Of a stretch of 64,000 nucleotides of DNA, positions 49,830 to 61,830 are shown piece by piece; position 1 is the first letter of the stretch; every line of letters begins with the position of its first letter. A program made the translations under genes and the position numbers. The notes beneath the pieces are model-generated. The model saw nothing but the letters and a program-made list of their open reading frames with translations. It did not search any database and was not told the origin of the DNA. The stretch is from assembly GCF_019399895.1 (NCBI RefSeq), contig NC_091874.1:498501-562500 (forward strand), given 5' to 3'. This DNA is from Cardiocondyla obscurior. Taxonomy: Eukaryota > Arthropoda > Insecta > Hymenoptera > Formicidae.

Positions 49830-52800
49830 GCCTTGTCCCCCTCCTGCACGGCTCGTACCCTCCAGAACGCCGCCAGTTTGTACGGCGCAATCGCTGCCCG
49901 AGTGGAGTAGCGGTGGCTTCGAACGACACGCGACCCGGTCGTTTGGAATTTTTCGAATCTTCTTCTTCTTCCCCGCATAAGTTACCTCGCTCCGTTTCAA
50001 GACGATCTCTCCCCTTTGAGATAAATTAAATTAAGTGCCAATTTTATTTCAATCTAAGCGCTAGGTTTTATAATTAAAATTGGAGACCATGCAATTAACG
50101 ATAACGGAAAGGGAAAGTGCTCAAAATTTTCACAAGATATTTACAACTCCTTCATTTCAACATTTAGATCTTAATAATTTTTTAATTTACTTGTTCTTTT
50201 CGTCAAATAAAAAAATATTTCTCTATTTCGACCTCTTAAATTTTCACGTCGGAAAAAATTCCTTGCTTCCTTATCTTCGTGATTGATTATTCACGCGAGA
50301 AGACAACTGGTCGAAATCGACGGTCGCGATCGGCAAGGATCACATGGCACGTGGGGGACCAGCTCGAAGCTGTCAGTAGTCGGGGGTGTTTGACGACTGT
50401 GCGACCGGCGGCGTCGGTGGGACACGACGAAGAGCGTAAAAGGGGGCCGGGGAAGGGGGACGCGACCATTGTTGAACGTCCGGCGGCGCCAGCCACTAGC
50501 CATCACGGCTACCACTACCAACGAAGGTACCGTCGGCGACGCGGTAACAGGCGGTCGGCCGCCACCATTCCGGGCAGCTCTACTCCGTCCGTCGTGCCAC
50601 GGCGTGATGGTCAGCTCCCCAACCTGCGCACACCGTGATTCCGGACGATTTTCCTCCCGAAACACGCCTCGCAGATCGCTAGGATCGTTATCGCCGCCGT
50701 TTGCGCGATCGAAAGAAGGAAATTGAGTCGGGGATCAATTACCGGCGCCTTTTTTTTTTTTTTTTCTTCTTTTCTTTAATCATTAATTCCTTTCCGCCTC
50801 GCGACAAGAGTTATTTACCGCTCCCGTTCGCCTTTCATTTCGTTTAACGCACAAATATCGTCCCCTCGCGCCGGTTCACGTACTCGCACGCACGTCGCCC
50901 CGTGATTCCTGGGTACCGCTCGCCTGAAGAGAACCTAACCGATGTCCGGCGCTACGGAGAGCAAAAACGGAGGTGGCTATGATACGCGGAGAAAGAGCAA
51001 GGGAGACGGAGGGTCGACCAGCGGCGACACGCTTCGTAGAATTTCCAGGCGACGCCGACGTGAACCGAAGAAGACAATTGAGGGCAGCGGGGTGGACGCG
51101 CGGAATCATTGACTACCGCTCGCGAGATACTCGCGCGATTCGCGGCGCAGCTGCACCAAGCTCTCTTTTTTTTTTTTTTTTTCCTCTCTCTTCCCTCGTC
51201 TGTCCCCAACGAGATTCCCGAACGGCGTGAGTCTTATCGCGACACGGCCGTAAATCATCAAATCCTCTGATTAAACCGCTCGAAATAACACGCCTATTGC
51301 AGTCGTTCAAAGAAAGCGCACTTCGTCCGGAAGTCTGATACCGTATCTGCCGGTTTAATCGCGTTCAAGTTCCACGCGATAGTTCGCAGTTGGGAGACCA
51401 AACCCGCACCCGACGCCTATCGATATCTCTTTATTAGCAATACTTTGAGTCCCGCGGACTTCTTCCAGACGACAACGATGTCGAAATAAATGTAAAGTCA
51501 TCTATTTTAATCGCCTCCGTGTAACACAGACTGATAAGGCAACTCGAAGGATGCCTCACGGCCGAGATAGAAGCCTCAGCCTTGTTGGTCAGCCACAAAA
51601 TGCCCTCGCGACATTTTTTGAGGTCCTTTTTCCTTTCCGCACCTTGATAAGCGATAGATAAGTAGAAAAAGGCGAGCGAGCTTATTACTATCGGCGAACA
51701 AAAACACGCGTTCGCGCGAGTTCCAGGAATAATTGTTAAGAAAAAAACGAGACGCTATTTTGCAATACTTTCCGACGGTTACCGCGGTTGCTTTTTCGCC
51801 TCGGCGTTGCTGATAAGGATAAAAAAAGAGGCGAGTCACACCTATTGCCGGCGCGCAAAAAGATGGCCGTTGACGGATATTATCGCGACGGCGATCGTTA
51901 TTTAGAACGCCGACGACGATTTCGCGGCCGCGGTTGTTGACGAGGTCTCTCTCTCCTTCTCTTCCTTCCTCTCTCAGTCTCTGTCTGAAACCCGGAGGAG
52001 GAGAAGCTCGCGGGGAACAATCCCGTGGAAAATTACAAGGAATAAAACCGAGCGCGAAACGCCCGTGAGACTCGGCGGGCAAACACTTGTGCGGTTACAT
52101 ACCTGAGCAACCGGATCTCATTGACTCCTTGACCCCGGTGTTTAAGAAACCAAGTTCCCTTGACCCCCGAGAATAAATAAATCGAGGAAATGCGCGGGGC
52201 CGCGGCACGCCATCGGCCGTACGCGAGAGAATTTACAGATACTTCTCATTGAGGTCCGATGCACCTTTGGCGCCGCATTACCTGCGAGGGAGACCGCTTA
52301 ATTAATATATCGGAAACGTTAATCCGTGGCTGGCTAGCGCCACGTTCAGAGACGCGATTAATTCCCCGAGCACGTTCGAACCCTTACACCCGGGGGTGCC
52401 TGTTCTTCCGGGAGAAGCAAAAAATAATTTCGGCAATTAAATCGCATAATTAAAGTTTGAAATTTTTTTAGAGCTAGATTCAAACCTTTTTTTTTTTTTT
52501 TTTTACGTGGGACGAATATGAAAACGTGTCCTGTACGTAAAAAAATCTTGCAGTTTGACGGTCAAACGAGGCCACGTTTGTACGTATATTTTTGTAGATA
52601 ATTTCCACGAGTCATTCCGCATGTTCGGATCGACAATTCAAGTTTCCGTGAATCACCGGAGGTGGGAAGTCGATGAGACCGATCAGCCAGGTGTCGATTG
52701 GTTCGTCCGTACTCGCGTCTTGCACCTCGCGCCCGCTCAATTAAGACGAATCTTATCGGGCGATAAGGCGCTCAGTTTTTAACGTTATCACTTTGCGTTC

Positions 52801-55800
52801 TCGGTTCGAGCGCACCTAGAAGATCGATCGACGTGTAACCGAGTTGCGCTTGATAATCGATGTTTGGCATCGTCCTCGCTTCTACGTTCTCGATAAGGGA
52901 GATTATCAAGAGATCCAATTGTGAGAAGTCGTCGAGCGTAGGGTTTGCTCTACCGATCTACGATAAACTTTGTACGCCGGACCGCATAAATATGTCACGG
53001 TTATATAACCCGATCGAAATTACGAATGCGTCTAATTTAAGTACAAGGGACTTTATTCGATTTCCCGTTGAGGCTTGCTGTTTATCGCGAGCCATAAGAT
53101 CAGATCTCGTCCTGTAGCGTCGCCGTCCGAATCTGAAAAGAGCGTCTTCGAAGTGATATTTTAATTAACTGAATCTTCCGAATTCTCAAGTAAAGCGCGC
53201 GTTCTGCGGATTCGCTCTTAATTGGATTATATAACCGTAACATATTTATTTGCTCGACATGTGGAGCGCTCAGATTAACGACTTAAATACTTGTGCGCGT
53301 TCCTTATTTTTATTCTCCGCGATTTCTCGATTGTGCGCGCGACGCGTAATCGCTGGTGCAGCTGTACGCAGAACCGTGGCGTAAACACGCACGTCGTCGC
53401 TTCCTCCGATCAAAACACGATTATCTCGATCGCGGATCAATCGAGGCGACGTAAATAGAGATTAGATATGTGGGAACGATTTCCTCGGCTGGTCGCGGGG
53501 CAAGCGGACTGTTCGCCGTGACGGACACGTCGGGCAGGAAGTTGAACGGCACAATGCGAGAACTGATACGATAAACCGAGCTTTCTTCTTTTCTGAAACG
53601 TCACGGGGCACCATTTCCCGTCGTCAATTCGATATCTTACGCGCACGACGCGGAATACGATTTCGCGTAGTCGTGGGACGATCGCACCAAGGATTTCCGC
53701 AAAGATTCTCGCGCGAAACAATCGTCTTTCGCGCAACTCTCTTTTATCGGTACCGAAATTAAAGGAATATTACTCTATTTTTTTTATTTTTCTTTAATTA
53801 GGATTTACTCTTGTTTTTACTAAAGCTCTGGGTCACGTTTCGCGTGCTCGAGAAGATCGTACTTAATTTTTGCAACGTTATCCGATAAACGACCCGGGCG
53901 ATTGTTTAGCGCGGATCGACGATGACGCTGAACGCGCTCGCTCGCGTTCGCCTTCGCGATGAATCTTTTTTCGGTTTTTCCTGGCCGCAGAAGGTGATGG
54001 AGGAAGACGCGGGAGAAGAAAGAGAAGGAGGAAGGCACGCACGCACACATGGGAGCGCCTCATCGAAAATTATTCCGCGGAGTGTATCTTGGCATCCGAT
54101 GATTGTGCGCCGGCGGCTAGAGCGGTCGGTCTCTCTTTCGGAGTGCACGTGCGCCTTGCACGTGTTAGCTGTGGGGCGACTCTCCCGATCCCCCGGCTGC
54201 CTACGAGACTGTAACATCGTATCAGGAAGAGGCACGGACGAAAGAGAAGGTGGCAAGGAGAGAAAGAGAGAGCGAGAGAACGAGGCGGCTGTAACGCTCA
54301 CGCTTCGCCTCGTTCGCGCTCTTTCTCTCGCGTCTCCTCTCCTCTTCCTTCTCATTATCTATTCGCCTTCCTATGTACAATCTCTTCGTCGAACCGAGTA
54401 TTATGGCGCTAATTGCGAGCACGTCAGATCTCGATAAAGCGCGCCGCGAAAGGGGAATATGATTCTTCATCAATTAGGCCGCGTGGAAAGAGCACAAGTT
54501 TTTAAATCGTCGTACGACTTGCTTTTCAATAATGTCCTCTTTCAATCACAGCTGATTAAATCGTCGGGCATGTAACGCCCGGGCATTTATTCATATTTAA
54601 TATTTATTTATTTATTTTTAAAATCATATTTTTGCGCGACGACGACGAGAACGTGCACGTTATGAAATTGGAAATTGAAAAGCTGAAGGGCTCTGGATGA
54701 CTGCGAGCAAAGTTACTCCGCCTTGGATAAATACTTGTCCCCGCGAATGTTATCGTTCCACTTGCCTAGCGCGCGTGGACACCTGAAATGCATATCGATT
54801 TGGCGAGCGGTGGAATTGTCGTGAGACAACGTTCGCTCTTTTTCTCTTTCTCTCTCGACGGGACCGGCGATAAAATTGCAAAGCGGAACGTGAGCCGGGG
54901 ACAGAAATCACGGGCCGAGGAAGCGCGTGGATCCACTATTTGCGCAGCTGTTCAAACCGTCCGCGCTGCGAAAATACCGCCGTCCGTTTTTAAAATACCC
55001 GGAATCCGCCGGTATTTTAATGCCGCGAGTCATTAACGGGGCGAGAAACATCTTGACCCGTTTCGACGCGGGGTGCGCCTCGGCGTCATCGTCATGCGAT
55101 CTAGAGCACTGCGACTCGACACCAGTTATTTGTCCATTTTGCAACTTTCACAGGAAACGGCCGTCTAGAATTCCACGCCGCGTCTACCTGCCGCGAAGAA
55201 TGCGCGCGAGATAAAAAAAAAAAAAAAGTTTTACATCGCGCGGCGTATAAGCGCGATTTAATTAATCTCGAGTCGTTTTTACGCCGCTTAATTAGGAAAA
55301 AAAAAAAAAAAAATTTAAGCGCAATCGATTCGAGATATCTTCCAGCTATATAAGATTCTTAAAACTTATGTCATCTCTTATTCCTCTCGTCTCGAATTTG
55401 TTGCAACGTGCGAGTGAAGGTCGTCGAGTAAGTCGTGAAATAAAAAGTTGCAAAACGGCGCGAAATTCCTAGCGTCGGGGACAAAGCGAGGATAAATCCA
55501 TATTTCGAGAGAACGACGGGCCCTCCGGGAGTTCTAGGACCGTCTTGCCATCTTCGGCACAAATGCGAGATCCATCTGGCATTTTTCAGGTGCCCTCGAA
55601 CACGGGAAAGACGGGGGGGAGCGGGACATTGTCATGGAAACTCGGCTACTTCGTTCACCGCGTGCGTGCCCTGTGTGTGGCATTAACCGAAATACGGAGG
55701 GGTTTTTTTCAACGAGGGCACCGTTAAACCAGCAACTGCAGATAATAGAGAGGCATGTTCTCTACAATGCGCAGGCAGAGTCGTTTTCGGAATACCACAC

Positions 55801-57249
55801 AGAGACACGGGATATCGTAAAAGACACCTGCTCGGAACGCGATCTCGCCTCTCGCCCGGTAAAACCATCGCGCGTCTCCTTCGTCCGTTAGTTATTAGAT
55901 TGTCTAGATAGAAAGAGTTGTAAAGAACGGGGGGGTTTTTCTTTTCTTTTCCTTTCCTCTATTTTTCGTTTACAGGAAAAGCCGTTTGTAAAGCGGCCAT
56001 TGTTTCATCCCGAAAATCGTGACTCGCTCGTAAAGATCGAACCGTGATTACGGTACCCTCATTGATTACGGCGGCCCCCGTAACCCCTGTCGTCATAACT
56101 CTCGGCAACGAGCCGCGGCGCGGTGGCTCGTGTTCGGAAACTAGGCGAAGTCGCGTGAAAGAGACCAGAAACTTGCCAGCCACCCATGAGAAGTTATCCG
56201 ACACCACTTTCCAGCCGGAACGCGGAACGGCATCAAGTACGAGAGATCCGCCTGTGTCGGCGAGAAAGTTTTTCCCCTTTTCTCCGTGACGTTCATTGCC
56301 AATCATACTTTTGATACGAGCCAGAATTCGATCGCCAGCTACATTGGCATCGCCTCCACGTTTGGTCCTGCCGGCGCTGAAACTGTTTGCAATTAAAATC
56401 GAAAGAGTATTATATTTTTCCGCGGCGATTCTCTCGCTCTCGCGGTCAGCTTTGTTTTAACGAGTTTACAATTTAAGAGACCCCCTCCGCCTCCGCATTT
56501 CAAAGTACGCCGGGTCCATTTCCGAAGGTATTGAAATCTCGCTCGCGGGCAGTGGGCGGAATCTTCACGGGGCAACGCGGGCAGCAGGTACAAAGGGCGG
56601 GCGGGGGAAAAGAGAAAAAAAAAAACGAAGAAAGAGGATGCCGAGTGGCTCGCGGGAAGGCGGACGAGCGCGCGAAGAAGAGCGAGATCCGGAGGAGCGG
56701 CGGGAGAAAGATCGGGGAAAAAAAAGAGAAAGAGCGAGAGACAGGTAAGAGGCGCGCGCTCGCGCGCGCAAAGGTGACCGAAGCCTAGCTGGCCTGGTCG
56801 ATCTGGCCCCGTGGGAACGCGTTGGTGGCCAGCTGCACTGATTGCCATGAGAGGACGTGACGTAGCGTCGTCGGGGCGCGCGAGCGTATTTCTCACACAC
56901 AGACCCGGACCTCCGTGCGCTCGCACTTGCGCTTGCGTGCCGTAATTGGCGATGGTAGTGGTGAAGTCGCGGTACCACGGCGGGGCCCGGCAGGGAGTTC
57001 GGGACGTGGAGGAGAGGAGCGTCCAGAGCGAGGGGGGGGGCCGAGAGAGGCAGGGGGGCAACCCGGAGGGACCCGGCCCGACCGACGGGGGAGGCAAGAA
57101 GAGAACGGCGGGAGGAGAAGGGAGGGAACGGGGGGCCTGCATTCCGGAGAGGCGCCGGCCAGTCTGCGGCACACCTGCGCGTTCGGTTGAATCACGGCGC
57201 CTCCGACATAACCCAATCTCGTCGTCCTTCTCAGATTCGTTGCGTCCCG

Positions 57250-57270
57250 AGCGAGCGAGCGAGCGAGCGA
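57250..57270. repeat. (GAGC)n short tandem repeat
   Basis: About five GCGA tetranucleotide units next to a CT-rich block. Confidence 0.9.
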
Positions 57271-57289
57271 CCCCGTCCGTTCTCGTCGT

Positions 57290-57460
57290 GCTCGCGCGCC
57301 TTCTCTCTTTCTGCCCTTCGCTCCCTCTTTTAATGCTCTCTCTTTTGCTCTTTCTCCCTCGACCTCGTCTCTCGGAGGTTCTGGTCTTTCTTTCTTTCTT
57401 TCTCTCTCCCTCCCGTCGTCTCGCTCTTTTCCCCTCATCCCCGTTCTGCCGAGCTGTTTC
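57290..57460. promoter_or_regulatory. CT-rich (GAGA-type) block
   Basis: A strongly pyrimidine-rich stretch on the plus strand with many CTCTC/TTTCTTTC motifs, i.e. GAGAG on the minus strand. Such blocks bind GAGA-factor-type proteins in insect promoters and enhancers. The role here is inferred. Confidence 0.4.
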
Positions 57461-60065
57461 TTTCCGACGCCGGTTTTCTTCCTTTTTTCTCGGCTATACG
57501 GAGTGACCGCGTGTTTCGTGGCGCGAAGTGCGTGAGTCTCCGCTCCATGCGACTTCCCTCCCGCCTCTCATCTCTCTCTTTTCTGCTTCGAACGTTCGCC
57601 ATTATTGTCCATTCCATTTTAAGCGGCGGTTTCTTTGCCCCCGCTGCCTTTCGACTCTTTCTTTCGATCTGCAATTCTCTCCTTATCTCGCACGCGGGTG
57701 CGTGCGTGGGATAGCATCCTTGGGGTTCCGCTTCTCCGCGCTCCGTGGGAGGATCGATTGCGAGTATCGCGGGATGTGTCGAGTCACATGAGAAAAGAGA
57801 GAGAGAGAGAGAAAGAGTGGCCGCCGGGGTAGGCGAGATGTACGGCTTGAAAGACGGCGGATAGGACTCCAGGTAGGGTACCGGCGATCTCACGTGCAAT
57901 CAGCGGCGTGCAGGTGTCCGTCCGGTGCGTCTCTGTCAGTGCCGTGATCTAAGCCAGCCACCGTAGCAACGGCTCTACGAGCCGACACCTGTTTCCCGAG
58001 CCGAGGCCGATGTATGCGTATTTGATGACGCGGCTGCGATTGCGTCGCGTTTCGTTCAGCTTGAAACGTTCCGGGGGGAGGGGAAGCTATCTACGAGAAT
58101 TACAAATCAACCCGACCGCGAACTCGATCCCCGCTCAAGTACTAATCGTCCCTGTTCTCTCAGTTTCGACGTAACTATTTTAAAAAGCATTCGCGACACA
58201 GACCTCGGAGCTTTAATTGAAAATCAGTTTGCTCCACGTTTTCGATTTAGCAAAAGAGACATTTCGTATTTAAATTACAAAGATTGAAATAAACAGAAGG
58301 TTGAATTATAATAAGTGAGTCACGACCAACTCGGGCGGACCGTTTATGATAATCGCGCAAATAAAAAAAACGTCCCAACACGCTGGATCTTTATGCAAAT
58401 GTGCTTAATGATATTCTTCGCGCTTGTGCACAGTTTACGTTTAGCAAACTGCTCGTCAGGCTTGAAACGCAATAGCCGCTGTCAAAATTCCTATCCTATT
58501 TATAAAAAATTGGTTTGACGCCTAAATTTTTTAAACTTTATATATACGTATGTACATTGATATATTTCTTTTTATGTTACAGTCACCGGCAGTATTCCAC
58601 AATTCCGCTGAAGCTCGTGCAGATTGGTGAGTCGCAGCATTTTTTTTTTGTACTTAAAAATTGGAGTCTCTTAAAAAATAACGCGCGCATAGTTTCTTCT
58701 AGTATTAAAAAAAAACGTTGGGCACGGTTTTTAGATGCAAGTTCGGTCTCTTGAGATGGTTATCTTTCAGACACCTTGTCGCGGTGGTCTATTATCACGC
58801 GGACATCTATGTTTAACGATATACTATCCGAAAGCTAAGCTAGGTAGGAAGGGGAAAGGGGGGCGGGATGAGAATTGGACGATTTACGTGAGGAATAGAA
58901 GCGGGTTACGATATGCTGCCGGACGCGAGGGACCTGAGCTCATTCAGTGACGTGGGAACGTGTGCAGATACCATTCATAAGTCGGCCATGTGATGCGTAG
59001 AGTGGTGAACGCCCGTATGTGAACCTATGCGAGCCCGTAAGTGCGCACATGACCGAATCTTGCGCGGCTCGCCTCCCATTGTACATTGTCATTCAAGCGG
59101 CACGGAGCTATCGAGGAGGTTAATTATTCGCAGCTGCCACCTTTGACACGTCCTTTGTTTAAATTGCATTTTCCACCTACTATAACGCAGACCAATTTCA
59201 TTTCGTCGAAAGTAGCGACTTGACGTGACGTCACTAACGTTTCGTCGCCTCGCAACGTTTGTATTTCGTTTGGAAAAAGCTGGCACTTCCTCCCGGCGCT
59301 TTTTCGGCTCCTTTTGTGAGAAAAATCTCTATCGCACGAGTGCGACGCGCTCAAATTGATCTAACTGTCACGGCCGGGAATCCGTCTCCCTTCGCCCTTT
59401 CTCCCGCGATCTTTCCCTCACGGTTTTACAATGAGCATGGGGGAGGATTCGTGGGAGCCTAGCTGTTTCCCGTTCTTACCTCGTTTCACCGCGTACGTGA
59501 TTCTCCGGCTCGTTGTCGTTGTTGCTAGGACGAGAGAGAGAGAGAGAGAGGCAGAGCTCGAATTTCTGCTAAGATCGGAGAACGTGCCTTGGACGATCCA
59601 TTAAAAAAAAAAAAAAAATTGTGTCTTGAGGGAAAAATTTCCAGAGGAATAAATGCACGTTAATCTCACAGCTTATCGAGCAACGTTCTTACGGTTTATC
59701 GACGATACATGGTGCTCTTGAAAGAACGTTCTATCGATCTTGGACAGAAAATATTAAAATCCTAAGAAAAGAATAGTTTGATGCAATTTATTAATTAATT
59801 TTTTTTTTTTTTAAGGGGAAAATAAAATTTTAATAATTGTGATTATGCAACTTTTTCCCTGCTGCATTCTTTTCGAAGGAAGGAATTTCTCGAGGGTGAA
59901 TCTGAAACGTGCGAGGTATTAAAAAATTATTGAGGCGTTTTCTCTTCGCCGAGTGGCTCGACGATCGATGCTGATAGCGCAGAATTATTAGATAGTCCCC
60001 CCCGTGACTGGGATTTTGTCGTGTCGGCGTGCAAGCCAAGTTGCCGATTCATAGAGTACCGGCGT

Positions 60066-60160
60066 ACCTGCGGCGCGCACCTGTACGAGACCGGGTTTAT
60101 CGCCGTAACAGTCTAGGCGGCCACCTGTGCGGCAAGCAGAGATGGTCAGGCACAGGTGTC
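60066..60160. promoter_or_regulatory. clustered E-boxes
   Basis: CACCTG at 60078-60083 and 60122-60127 and CAGGTG at 60153-60158, with a partial ACCTG at 60066-60070: four related sites in 95 bases. This is the binding core of proneural/Daughterless bHLH dimers and of Snail/ZEB-type zinc fingers. Confidence 0.45.
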
Positions 60161-61811
60161 TTTTAAAGCGTTTCATTAATTACGAATGGGCAATCCGACC
60201 CACGTTACTCCATAGGCGGCTTCGCCGTCGCCGTCGCTGTTGCGCGCGCTCCAATAAATTTGCCTAAGGTGCTTTTTTTCCCTGTCCCTCGACCCCGACC
60301 CTTAAAAACGGGCAGGACCTTTCTCCCCGAGGAGCGAAATTCCGCCGCACGCGGAAGCGGGATCGTATAACGCGCGTACGTGAACGGGCGAGCGTTTTTA
60401 CTCCCGGCCGCGAGGCGGAAAAAGAATGCTCGATGATGCAATCGTTGCAAACGCGGTTGGTGCAATAAATTCCAGAGGAGTCGGCCGGAGATCAAGGTGA
60501 CCAAACGTATGCGAGAATCTCGCGAGAAAAAGGTAAAGAAAAAAAAAAAAAAAAAGAAAAAGAAAAGCGTACAAGACTGCGTATCCACGTCGAACCTGAG
60601 AAACGACTCACCGTAGAGCTTCGAGAGTCTCTTCGTCGCGTCCTGACGCGTTCGTGAAAAGCGGAATTGTCATTTTTGCCGAATGATTTTTTTGTGCGCT
60701 CGCGCGACAAAAGAGCCGGCCGGTACCGTTGGTTTCGGCCGACACTTTCGTGCAAGCGATGCCGATACTATGTTCGCCAGGTGTCTTTCTTTAAGGAACG
60801 GCCTCGTTAAAGGACACGTTTCACCGACCGAAATAATCGATGACTAAGACGGTGGCGGGTCTCGTTTTTCTGCGAATTTAAAAACGATTAAGGTTGACTT
60901 GCGAAAAGAGGGGGGGCTCGCGGATAATTGCGAATAAACGTCGACCAAGGAGAAGAAAAGTGGTCCACGATATCGCGATGCCCACGCATCGGCGAGCGCC
61001 GATGCGCTCCCGGCTGGCATTCGCGGGATTAACCAGGCGCATTCCAGGCTTCGAGGCGGGTGTTTCCGAGCGGTCGTGATGCCCGGCCGTTTCTTCGCAT
61101 TCCTTTTCTTCATCTCACCGGGTCTCCGCGGCGTGCCCCGCGCCGGATGAGTTTCGTCGTCCCTCCCACGACCGGCCACCCGCCCGGCGTTCTCTCTTTC
61201 TTTCTCTCCTGTCAGAAATTCCTTTCCGATTTATCGTGCATCGCGATGCGGCGGCGCGCGTCTGTTTATCCAGCGCGATTACACGACCCCGTCGAGGACC
61301 GGCCGAGCCTAGTATCCCGTCCTGAACTACCAACCGGCAGCGAATTACCGCTGGATGTACGCGCGATTAGATGGGAAGCACCGGGATTAGACTCCGATTA
61401 GATTTATCCCGCCGTTAACGGAGCGGCCTTGTTTTGATCCGCGTCAACGGGATGCTGATCTTTCTTTTCTTTTTATAATATACGGAGATGAAATCAACGT
61501 GGGAAAAGGCTTGACGTTTTGCGAGAATGTAGGCTCAAGTGTGAAATACAAAGCTGAAGTACCGTTGTCGGAGAGTTGAAACTGAAGATTCGCGTCAAGT
61601 CGTAGTGGGGGGCACGTTTGGTCGGCAAAAGAAAAATAATAAAAAAAAAAATACCCGCCGCGCCTGAAAGAAGGAAAAAGGTAATCGGAAGAACGAGGCG
61701 GGGGCTTAGATAGCACGGCGTAATAAAGGAACGAGGGGAGAAGAAATCGTTCGAGATCGAAGATGAGGAGATGGAAACGAGGAGAGCGAGAAGCCGAGAG
61801 ATGCAGGCAGA

Positions 61812-61830
61812 TACGTACGTACGTACGTAC
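61812..61830. repeat. (ACGT)n short tandem repeat
   Basis: About five tandem ACGT units, self-complementary, in a purine-rich stretch. Confidence 0.9.

Noticed and set aside
52360..52400. GTTCGAACCC, resembling a tRNA B-box
   Set aside because: The flanking bases do not form a T-stem and no acceptor or anticodon stem can be drawn upstream.
56393..57506. Several ORFs of 180-260 codons on both strands
   Set aside because: Pro/Arg/Gly- or Ser/Phe-rich translations reflect GC-rich and CT-rich DNA. No domain and no consistent frame.
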